From Candidatus Sabulitectum sp. (GTDB lineage Bacteria; Fermentibacterota; Fermentibacteria; Fermentibacterales; JCC-6), in NCBI GenBank assembly GCA_023136985.1, contig JAGLQD010000397.1, positions 1 to 9,628 of the forward strand: a stretch of 9,628 bases of DNA. Reading direction: 5' to 3'. Made by a program: the position numbers and the translations under genes. Below, one piece after another: positions 1 to 5,298 of the stretch (positions are counted from its first letter, which is position 1; every line of letters begins with the position of its first letter). The notes under the pieces are model-generated. The model had not been told where the DNA came from. It did no database searches and saw nothing but the letters and a program-made list of their open reading frames with translations.

Positions 1-1387
1 GCTGTTCATCTATTAAATATGCCTCAAGCCTATCCTCTCCATCTTCTATCAAAACGGTGCATCTCGGTAAGTACTTTCTAACTCTATTGTATTTGTCTTG
101 TGTACATACTACCAGACCAGTGCTTTCTTTCAAAGAGTCATCTAGTTTATCAATCACGTCAACATCACTATTTTCTCCGTAATACCTAGCGAGTCGCTTG
201 AGTACGTCTATCACAGCAATCGAAGCGATAGTTCTTCCGTAGCCCTTGTAATAGAATCCAGTAACATCTTTCTGAAACATTGATTTCGGTACATACCTTG
301 AACTCTCAAATTTGAAGATGTTGTCTGCATCATCAATTTCTTTAAGAAAGCCAATGTCTTTATTTGTTTGGACGATTTCCTCTACCTCTTCAATTACCTC
401 ATCTCTAATAGCCTCTATATCAATAGTGCTCTTTATTGACCTGTCTTGTGTATCCTCATCCTGTATTTTCTGCATTCTATGCACCATACAATTTATTTGC
501 GATAATGCATTTTCTCTTTCTGCAGGCTTTAGCAGATTGTCAATAATTCTCTGCATTCTTTCCTGATTATAGCCTCTAAGGAGACTTCCATATTTGCCTT
601 TCTCCAATCTTCGAGTCAGCAATTTTCGATCCAGAAGAGTTCCAATTGCAAGAAGGTAATACTCGGTATTTTGAGCTGATCTCAAACCTCTTGGGAAAAA
701 GCTTCTATCCCAAAATGACCTCTCAATTTTAAATACCCAATCATCTTCTTTATCGTTTACTAGCTGCAATGCTTTTCCTAAAGTAAGACAGTTAGTTCTT
801 CTATCAATTGCATGCGTAATTTCGCTTAACAGTTTGTCGGCAAGCTGATTGTCTTCAATATCTCCCTTATCTATTTTGTAGTTGATTCTTGCTACTATTT
901 GTATTAGCATTAAAGCTATTTCTTCCTTTACGAAATCTCCATGAGCTTCATTATCTGGATATTCTGTATACTTGATTCCAAGTACATTTAGAGCAAATTT
1001 ACACATCTCAATAGACTCACGTGACAACGCGTACTCTACGATCCATGTTAAGGACTCAATAGCAGCCTTTGCATACTTGTCGAAATTTTCATCTAAATTG
1101 TATTCTTCTACTATCGGTATGTCTCTAAATAGATCGTATATTGCTTCACCATGTAGTTTCTCTAATTTTGCTCTTGCCTCATTTTGCTCTGTATCTACAA
1201 GTATTCTTGTCGTGTTGCCAATGCATTTTTCATACTTTTCGAAATCTTTCCTTTCAATTGCAGAACGTATTATACGCCATATTATCTTATAATGGATATC
1301 TTCTAGCGTTCTTATATCATTTTTCTGTACTATTTTTCTTAGTATTCCTTCGATATTATCTATATACTTGCGTTCTGTGTATTTCAT
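1..1387 (-). CDS. Unrecognised large helical protein, second gene of AT-rich operon (3' end outside window)
   Basis: Translating the minus strand from an ATG at 1387-1385 gives an open frame with no stop to the left edge: 462 codons visible, C-terminus missing. The protein starts MKYTERKYIDNIEG. It is rich in Lys, Glu, Ile and Arg and looks almost entirely alpha-helical and soluble, with no signal peptide or membrane segment. A very acidic helix lies at about residues 322-342. A more mixed region follows at about 355-462, with YYKGYGRT near 379-386 and GLVVCTQDKY near 424-433, and may be a separate C-terminal domain. I see no P-loop, nuclease or helicase motif in the visible part. Its ATG shares one base with the TAA of the upstream membrane-protein gene (TAATG), so the two are probably translationally coupled and act together. 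Heavy use of ATA and AGA codons and low GC set it apart from the genes to the right. I do not recognise the family; the gene itself is secure. Confidence 0.85.
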   Translation of the reverse strand, partial: MKYTERKYIDNIEGILRKIVQKNDIRTLEDIHYKIIWRIIRSAIERKDFEKYEKCIGNTTRILVDTEQNEARAKLEKLHGEAIYDLFRDIPIVEEYNLDENFDKYAKAAIESLTWIVEYALSRESIEMCKFALNVLGIKYTEYPDNEAHGDFVKEEIALMLIQIVARINYKIDKGDIEDNQLADKLLSEITHAIDRRTNCLTLGKALQLVNDKEDDWVFKIERSFWDRSFFPRGLRSAQNTEYYLLAIGTLLDRKLLTRRLEKGKYGSLLRGYNQERMQRIIDNLLKPAERENALSQINCMVHRMQKIQDEDTQDRSIKSTIDIEAIRDEVIEEVEEIVQTNKDIGFLKEIDDADNIFKFESSRYVPKSMFQKDVTGFYYKGYGRTIASIAVIDVLKRLARYYGENSDVDVIDKLDDSLKESTGLVVCTQDKYNRVRKYLPRCTVLIEDGEDRLEAYLIDEQ

Positions 1388-2388
1388 TATTTATCGTATA
1401 TTTCTATTGCTTCTGCAAGACTGACCAACTTGGATACACCATCATAACTATTCCCTGCATCTATTAAATTACTCACGCTTGAGAGGATACCCCTTGTAGC
1501 ATCATCATAACTCTGATCTATCGTGTTTTCATTTCGAGAGGCTAAATTGCTTGAATGCTGCATTTTTCTGCTTATTTGTAATAACAATTTATCTATTAGC
1601 CAAATTTTGCCACTGTCCTTATAAGCTATGATTATTGATTCGCCCTTATTTGTCATATATCCATTATTAACACTAATAGCAATCGTTATTTTTCTCCACT
1701 TTAGGTAATATCTCAATATATTGTATACTGTACTAATCCCTCTATACATAGCTTTAGCACTACACAAAAAACCCTTAGATGCCTTGACAGAGTATGATAT
1801 ATGATGTTCCCTACCTCTGTATAGGTATAGACTTGTTATCTGCTCACACTTGCTATAAATATCATCTATCCTGGAGCTATATTTATAGTTAATTCGTTCC
1901 TTATTATCTATCTGTTTCATTTCATATCGTATTATTTCATCGACATACGATTTATATTTACCTTGATATACTGACATTACTATAAACTTACTTATTACAT
2001 ATAGCGTTATTAACATTATTGCCACAGCATTAACGGTTACTAGAATATACATATATTCATATGTATACCAATTAGTACATATATAGGTGAATATAACTGC
2101 AAACACTATATTCATTAAATTATCGTATAACCTATCATATTTTGTCATGTACTGGTACAACAAAGTAGGATATGAGGTTCTGACATTCGACAACACAAAC
2201 AGAAACGATATGTATGCTGCGATCATACCTATATATATATTGATGATTTGTTTAAACTGCTCAGCTGGAACTTGGTTTGAAATGGGATCAAGAAAGGTCA
2301 AGTCTACAGAATGAGTGTAGTGAACAATAATAAAGCAATACAGTAGTACATTGAGAATAGTTACAGGCCAGTGTATCTTTGTTTTCAT
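1387..2388 (-). CDS. Four-helix membrane protein with cytoplasmic C-terminal domain, first gene of AT-rich operon
   Basis: The product is 333 residues. Four hydrophobic segments lie at about residues 8-25, 50-68, 90-108 and 113-136, followed by a soluble part of about 195 residues that is probably cytoplasmic. That part has a Lys/Tyr-rich helical stretch (about 140-200), then a short beta-looking stretch (TIAISVNNGYMTNKGES, about 235-251), then a final helical region containing NTIDQSYDD. This order (four helices, a short beta-rich element with a G-x4-G-x-pattern, then a T-x-x-Q motif and a final helix pair) loosely recalls the DUF2254 membrane-protein family. The match is a pattern impression only, and the protein would be a very divergent member. 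No Shine-Dalgarno is visible before the ATG, and the predicted promoter puts the transcript start at or next to the start codon. The stop overlaps the start of the next gene by one base. Function unknown; a membrane effector or channel partnered with the downstream protein is an inference. Confidence 0.85.
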   Translation of the reverse strand: MKTKIHWPVTILNVLLYCFIIVHYTHSVDLTFLDPISNQVPAEQFKQIINIYIGMIAAYISFLFVLSNVRTSYPTLLYQYMTKYDRLYDNLMNIVFAVIFTYICTNWYTYEYMYILVTVNAVAIMLITLYVISKFIVMSVYQGKYKSYVDEIIRYEMKQIDNKERINYKYSSRIDDIYSKCEQITSLYLYRGREHHISYSVKASKGFLCSAKAMYRGISTVYNILRYYLKWRKITIAISVNNGYMTNKGESIIIAYKDSGKIWLIDKLLLQISRKMQHSSNLASRNENTIDQSYDDATRGILSSVSNLIDAGNSYDGVSKLVSLAEAIEIYDK

Positions 2389-2394
2389 GAACGC

Positions 2395-2423
2395 ATAATA
2401 GCTTAAAAAGCAACCAAAGACAA
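2395..2423 (-). promoter_or_regulatory. Sigma-70-type promoter of the AT-rich operon, probably leaderless
   Basis: Read on the minus strand, TTGTCT (2423-2418) is followed after exactly 17 bases by TATTAT (2400-2395). Transcription would begin about 6-7 bases downstream, at 2388-2389, which is the A of the ATG or its neighbour. No ribosome binding site is present between the -10 box and the ATG. Confidence 0.55.
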
Positions 2424-2450
2424 CTGGTGTTTAATTAGGTGAAAGATAAC

Positions 2451-2479
2451 TTGACAGTAGATATCCGATGATCTATACT
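2451..2479 (+). promoter_or_regulatory. Near-consensus sigma-70 promoter for the XRE regulator and mobile-element genes
   Basis: TTGACA at 2451-2456 (perfect -35) is followed by a 17-base spacer and TATACT at 2474-2479 (one mismatch to TATAAT). The predicted transcript start is near 2486. That leaves a leader of about 25 bases to the ATG at 2511 and only about 7 bases to the ATG at 2493, which favours the later start. It is the strongest promoter-like sequence in the window and drives away from the minus-strand operon. Confidence 0.7.
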
Positions 2480-2484
2480 TCATC
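2458..2484. promoter_or_regulatory. Two overlapping short dyads, candidate operator of the XRE regulator
   Basis: TAGAT (2458-2462) and ATCTA (2471-2475) form a perfect 5-base dyad with an 8-base spacer lying between the -35 and -10 boxes. GATGA (2467-2471) and TCATC (2480-2484) form a second dyad, also with an 8-base spacer, across the -10 box. Short dyads of this size over a promoter are typical targets of XRE/Cro-type dimers, and the regulator gene lies immediately downstream, so autoregulation is plausible. Short dyads can arise by chance. Confidence 0.35.
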
Positions 2485-2500
2485 AGTCAGAAATGAAGAT

Positions 2501-2504
2501 GGAG
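2501..2504 (+). promoter_or_regulatory. Ribosome binding site that decides the XRE start
   Basis: GGAG lies 6 bases upstream of the ATG at 2511. The two in-frame upstream ATGs (2493 and 2499) have no comparable site, so the start is placed at 2511. Confidence 0.7.
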
Positions 2505-2510
2505 ATGAGA

Positions 2511-3023
2511 ATGACAACAATTGACCCAAAGTTCGGACAAGAAATAAGAAGACTTAGAGAAGCAAAAGGCATAAGCCAGCGCAAGCTCGGTGAAATAGTA
2601 GGTCTCGCTTCCGGCTATGTATCCCGTATCGAACGTGCAGAGTTCAAACCACCTTCAGAGCAAAAGATCGTTGCCATGGCAGAGGTTCTTGGAGCTAATA
2701 AAGACTACCTTCTTTCTCTTTCAGGCAAAGTGTCGTCTGACGTTAAGGATGCTGTTACTGATAATCCTGAAACAATGTCTGAAGCTGTGAGAAGTTTTGA
2801 AGATATTGGAGATTGGGCTGGCATTGCTCTTCTTTTCCTTGCTCTTCTCGTTCTGTTTTCTTCTAATGAAAACAAGGAGGGTGAAGTCAAGAAGAAAGTT
2901 GGGAAGCTCATGGTTAATCTTCGTAAGGAAGCCGAAAAACTAGATGATGAAAAGCAACTTGAAATGATAGGTCACATCAAAGACTTTATGGATGTTTGGG
3001 AGAAAGATGTTAAGCAGAGATAG
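2511..3023 (+). CDS. XRE-family transcriptional regulator with a hydrophobic, possibly membrane-spanning segment
   Basis: From the ATG at 2511 the product is 170 residues starting MTTIDPKFGQEIRRLREAKG. Residues about 8-62 are a typical HTH_3/Cro-CI domain: RRLREAKGISQRKLGEIVG gives helices 1 and 2, ASGYVSRIERAE is the recognition helix region, and KPPSEQKIVAMAEVLG closes the fold. An acidic linker follows (about 75-101). Residues about 102-118 are an uninterrupted hydrophobic run (WAGIALLFLALLVLF), then a charged, probably coiled-coil tail (about 120-170, Lys/Glu-rich). That run is long enough to cross a membrane and is not usual for a small phage-type repressor. It could be a membrane anchor or a buried dimerisation helix. 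The gene is preceded by a strong promoter with candidate operators and stands divergent to the AT-rich operon, so it likely controls one or both directions. The DNA-binding call is firm; the membrane call is not. An alternative start at 2493 would add six residues. Confidence 0.9.
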   Translation: MTTIDPKFGQEIRRLREAKGISQRKLGEIVGLASGYVSRIERAEFKPPSEQKIVAMAEVLGANKDYLLSLSGKVSSDVKDAVTDNPETMSEAVRSFEDIGDWAGIALLFLALLVLFSSNENKEGEVKKKVGKLMVNLRKEAEKLDDEKQLEMIGHIKDFMDVWEKDVKQR

Positions 3024-3059
3024 AGAGCGTTTAACTTTTTTTACGAAAGGTGATGAACA

Positions 3060-3338
3060 ATGAATCATCAGATGTATGGTAAACAAGAGAACTTCAACAA
3101 AGAGTCTCCACCCGAGTACGAAACAACAGACTTCTATCTGGCAAGTTACCTGAGATCAAAAGGGTACTGTATTGCCAGCCTTGGCAGGTCTGGAAACCGA
3201 ACCATCTTTAAGTTTGAGGATAAGCCGGAAAGAGAAAATGACATTCTGGCTTACTACAACAACAAAGGTTGTGTTCCCCCTCTATCCCTCATTTCTGCGA
3301 TAAGGGAAATGAAGGCGCTTATACACAATGTGGGATAA
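3060..3338 (+). CDS. Small DUF5659-like protein of mobile elements
   Basis: The product is 92 residues. An AAAGGTGAT ribosome binding site (3046-3054) lies just before the ATG. The core ETTDFYLASYLRSKGY, then NRTIFKFEDK, ILAYYNNKGCVPPLSLI and a final helix ending in ALIHN, matches the pattern I associate with DUF5659: a T-x-DhYLAaYL-x-x-G start, a beta hairpin, an FYN/YYN turn and a last helix with K-x-LhHN. Such small proteins are common in integrative elements and phages next to replication ATPases or primases. Their function is unknown to me. The gene lies 36 bases after the XRE gene and upstream of the ATPase gene, which fits a shared transcript. The family assignment is from memory of the motif pattern, not a search. 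Confidence 0.75.
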   Translation: MNHQMYGKQENFNKESPPEYETTDFYLASYLRSKGYCIASLGRSGNRTIFKFEDKPERENDILAYYNNKGCVPPLSLISAIREMKALIHNVG

Positions 3339-3370
3339 GCAACCAGTAATCAATGCAAATACAAATCGAT

Positions 3371-3375
3371 GGAGG
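3371..3375 (+). promoter_or_regulatory. Strong ribosome binding site (GGAGG)
   Basis: A perfect GGAGG lies 6 bases before the ATG at 3382. It is the best Shine-Dalgarno in the window, yet it serves only a 48-codon frame, so it may drive a small protein or load ribosomes for the overlapping downstream genes. Confidence 0.6.
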
Positions 3376-3381
3376 AATTAG

Positions 3382-3528
3382 ATGAAAATTAACTTTTTTA
3401 CAATTGTACTGATCAATGAATTGGTGCGCCCTGCACCCTGTTTAGAGCAGGAAGCCAGGGTAAGAAAGCGATGCAATCATGCAGAACCTATTAAAAAGAA
3501 CTCAAGCGTACCTAAAAACAGCGTATGA
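3382..3528 (+). CDS. 48-residue small ORF or leader peptide with strong ribosome binding site
   Basis: The frame runs from ATG at 3382 to TGA at 3526-3528 and begins MKINFFTIVLINELVRPAP. It has a hydrophobic start and a basic end, with no recognised domain. Its main support is the GGAGG site placed at ideal distance. It overlaps the next small gene (start 3479) by 50 bases in a different frame. The composition is not convincingly protein-like, so it may be a translated leader that couples translation to the genes below rather than a functional protein. The DNA also folds into two mutually exclusive hairpins (see 3423-3461). Confidence 0.4.
   Translation: MKINFFTIVLINELVRPAPCLEQEARVRKRCNHAEPIKKNSSVPKNSV
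3423..3461 (+). promoter_or_regulatory. Two mutually exclusive hairpins in the leader of the small ORF
   Basis: GGTGC (3423-3427) pairs with GCACC (3433-3437). ACCCTG (3435-3440) pairs with CAGGGT (3456-3461). The two stems share bases 3435-3437 and cannot form together. They lie 18 bases before the ATG at 3479, so alternative folding could control access to that start. No T-run follows either stem, so a terminator is unlikely. Confidence 0.25.
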
Positions 3529-3679
3529 AATTGAACTTTCCGAGGAACAGGTAAGAGTAGCCATGAACAGACTCTCAGTTCACTACAGAATCCTTGCCAA
3601 ATGGCATTCAGAAGATGAGAAGCATGCTGCTTCTGCTGCTCTCCCAGTACAGAAGGGAGAGTGTAAAGATGCTTGCTGA
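3479..3679 (+). CDS. Small helical protein upstream of the ATPase
   Basis: The product is 66 residues. The middle, AYEIELSEEQVRVAMNRL followed by a second helix, has the pattern Y-x-I-E-L-(S/T)-(D/E)-E-x-(V/A)-R-x-A found in small proteins of plasmids and integrative elements. I recall the pattern but not a function. ATG 3479 is the only possible start after an in-frame TAA at 3461-3463. No good Shine-Dalgarno precedes it, so it probably depends on ribosomes arriving from the overlapping frame that starts at 3382. Its 3' end overlaps the ATPase start by 11 bases (3669-3679). The last 15 residues (ALPVQKGECKDAC) are low complexity and overlap the ATPase ribosome binding site. Confidence 0.6.
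   Translation: MQNLLKRTQAYLKTAYEIELSEEQVRVAMNRLSVHYRILAKWHSEDEKHAASAALPVQKGECKDAC
3655..3661 (+). promoter_or_regulatory. Ribosome binding site that decides the ATPase start
   Basis: GGGAGAG lies 7 bases before the ATG at 3669. Starting further upstream at 3594 would add 25 residues that do not resemble the rest of the protein and lie inside the preceding gene, so 3669 is preferred. Confidence 0.65.
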
Positions 3680-5030
3680 AATTCTTACTTCAAAGCCTGA
3701 ATTTCCAGTGAATTCCTATATTCGTTTTCCTGATAGAAGAGAAAAACTACTTCTGATTGAGAACAAAGTGTCTCAGCTCTTGGCGTTATCAGACCTTCTG
3801 CCAGTAAGAGTAGCCCTTGCTACTTATGCAGCCAACTATCTTGATCAGGTTCCCCTGTGGATGATGATGGTTGCACCACCTTCAAGCGGAAAAACTGAGA
3901 TTCTTGGCTCAATGTACCATCTCCCTGATACTGAAGTTGTAAGTGATCTTACAAAAAGCTCTCTGCTGTCCGGTACTTCTCAAAAGGACAAAGTGAAGGG
4001 TGCAACAGGTGGCCTCCTGCACAAGTTCGGTGAATTCGGTTTTATGATTATCAAGGATATGACCACTCTTCTCTCAAAGAATCAGGATGCAGCAGCAGAG
4101 GTATTCGGTGCTTTCAGAGAAATTTATGATGGTGACTTCATCAGATACTTCGGTAATGATGGTGGTACTCACAAGGAATGGCATGGAAGACTCGGTGTTC
4201 TTGCAGCTGTAACCTCAGAGATTGAGAAACACCGTTCTGCTTTCAGTGCCATGGGAGACCGGTTTCTTACTATTCGAGTTTACAACAATGATGATCTTAG
4301 AATGATTCAAGCTCAAACAGCTCTGAAAGCATCAGGAAAAGAACAGAGAGTAAGAGCTGAAATGCAGGAACTTGCAGAGCAGCTTTTTCAGGGCTTTGAA
4401 CAGAATACTAACCTGCAAATGGAGTGCCTTGATTACATACATGACTACATTGCCCCTCTTGCAGCTTTTGTAGCAGCTTGCAGGACTCCTGTAGATCGCT
4501 CAAGCTATAGCAGAGATATTCAGTTCATTCATTCCACTGAAGGCTATGCAAGGCTTGCAAAACAGCTCTATGGTCTCTTCTGCGGTTGTATTACCATTGG
4601 ATGCTCATTGAGTGAAGCATGGCAGACTGTATTGAGGGTTGCTTTGGACACCATACCGGAACAGCGTTCTCAGTTGCTTGAAGCCATCCTTCTGCATGAG
4701 AAAACAGCAGAGAAGGGTTGTTCCACTCTGAATGAATTAAGGGGAATGTCAAGATTACCCAAAAGAACCAATGAGAGACTTGTGATTGACCTGTATTCCG
4801 TTAAGGTTCTTGACTGTTCTTTCGGCTCTGGAAGTAGTCCTTCTGCATTCTGGCTCTCAGATAGAACAAGAGAGAACATTGATTCTTTTACTCTCTCCCC
4901 TGAAGAACCTGTTTGTGTCCCCGAAAATCGAGATGACCCTATACTAACCAATAGTAATGTCGATTATCGGGGACACAAATCTATTGAAACTGAATGTGTT
5001 AATGGAGAGGGGGAAGAGAATGCCGCTTAA
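3669..5030 (+). CDS. P-loop ATPase, AAA+/helicase-like, of the mobile element
   Basis: From ATG 3669 the product is 453 residues. APPSSGKTEIL (about 69-79) is a Walker A motif whose first Gly is replaced by Ala or Pro; K75 and T76 are the nucleotide-binding residues. SDLTKSSLLSG (92-102) follows. GFMIIKDMTTLLS (124-136) is Walker B-like with D130, though the usual catalytic Glu is not directly next to it. LAAVTSEIE (178-186) fits a sensor 1 strand, and AMGDRFLTIRV (194-204) fits an arginine-finger box with R198. This order matches AAA+ ATPases of the helicase or primase-associated type found in phages and integrative elements, so a role in element replication or DNA processing is likely but inferred. 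The C-terminal third is helical. About residues 415-437 are encoded by a large inverted repeat (4912-4979) and look unrelated to the rest. It overlaps the small gene before it and the small ORF after it by 11 bases each. No primase domain is seen. Confidence 0.85.
   Translation: MLAEILTSKPEFPVNSYIRFPDRREKLLLIENKVSQLLALSDLLPVRVALATYAANYLDQVPLWMMMVAPPSSGKTEILGSMYHLPDTEVVSDLTKSSLLSGTSQKDKVKGATGGLLHKFGEFGFMIIKDMTTLLSKNQDAAAEVFGAFREIYDGDFIRYFGNDGGTHKEWHGRLGVLAAVTSEIEKHRSAFSAMGDRFLTIRVYNNDDLRMIQAQTALKASGKEQRVRAEMQELAEQLFQGFEQNTNLQMECLDYIHDYIAPLAAFVAACRTPVDRSSYSRDIQFIHSTEGYARLAKQLYGLFCGCITIGCSLSEAWQTVLRVALDTIPEQRSQLLEAILLHEKTAEKGCSTLNELRGMSRLPKRTNERLVIDLYSVKVLDCSFGSGSSPSAFWLSDRTRENIDSFTLSPEEPVCVPENRDDPILTNSNVDYRGHKSIETECVNGEGEENAA
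4912..4979. repeat. 68-bp imperfect palindrome inside the 3' end of the ATPase gene
   Basis: The arms are 4912-4934 and 4957-4979. They match at 21 of 23 positions as inverted copies, with a perfect outer 13 bases (TTTGTGTCCCCGA), and enclose a 22-base loop. The GTGTCCCC/GGGGACAC outer stem and the ATACTAA in the loop recall REP-type palindromes associated with IS200-like (RAYT) transposases; that link is inferred. No target duplication is visible at its edges, and no second copy exists in the window. It stays in frame with the ATPase. Other options are a replication or transfer hairpin, or a binding site for the recombinase or its directionality factor. Confidence 0.75.
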
Positions 5031-5298
5031 TTTCTTTTCACAATGCATGTTTCAACAAGAAAACCGTGCTTTTCATCGTAAGGAACGCATGAAAACATTC
5101 ATTGAAAATGCTCTTCTCATTCAACAGCCTGTGTTATCATTCGGGAACGCCCTTGAGAACGAGCTTTACAGTATGCTGAAAACATACGTTTTTACATTGA
5201 AGAACCATGTTTTTAACATTGTTTCTCATTGGCGTTTACAGGAACACACATTATTCACTATAGAATGCACATGCAAAACAGAAAGGAAACGTACATGA
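5020..5298 (+). CDS. Unrecognised 92-residue ORF coupled to the ATPase and recombinase
   Basis: The start at ATG 5020 is chosen because AGGGGG (5008-5013) lies 6 bases upstream. It overlaps the end of the ATPase gene by 11 bases, and its TGA overlaps the recombinase ATG (ATGA, 5295-5298), so it sits snugly in the operon. The protein begins MPLNFFSQCMFQQENRAFHR and has no known domain. Residues about 54-66 (KTYVFTLKNHVFN) hold a short internal repeat. The stretch SMLKTYV..LKNHVFNIV resembles residues about 34-47 of the recombinase (KMLRSYAKKHGFNIV), and the DNA shares TTTAACATTGTT, so part of it may be a decayed copy of the recombinase N-terminus. Its position just before an integrase would also suit a recombination directionality factor. 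Coding status is moderately supported by context only. Confidence 0.5.
   Translation: MPLNFFSQCMFQQENRAFHRKERMKTFIENALLIQQPVLSFGNALENELYSMLKTYVFTLKNHVFNIVSHWRLQEHTLFTIECTCKTERKRT
5282..5288 (+). promoter_or_regulatory. Ribosome binding site that decides the recombinase start
   Basis: AAAGGAA lies 6 bases before the ATG at 5295. The frame is open back to 5229, but the extra 22 residues have no supporting site and no resemblance to resolvase N-termini. Confidence 0.65.

Noticed and set aside
312..1467. Plus-strand open frames at 312-566, 972-1292 and 1141-1467
   Set aside because: They lie opposite the continuous minus-strand gene that is open from 1387 to the left edge, have no ribosome binding sites, and read as Ser/Ile/Phe-rich shadow peptides.
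4912..4979. Terminator at the end of the ATPase gene
   Set aside because: The hairpin is inside the coding frame, has a 22-base loop and is not followed by a T-run. Downstream genes are coupled.
4957..5019. Start of the small ORF at ATG 4957
   Set aside because: It would begin inside the palindrome without a ribosome site. ATG 5020 has a strong one at proper distance.
5060..5225. Array of spaced repeats (GAAAACATACGTTTTTACATTG-like)
   Set aside because: The copies are irregular in spacing and poorly conserved, so this is not a CRISPR. The best pair is 24 bases apart in frame and explained by a short peptide repeat.
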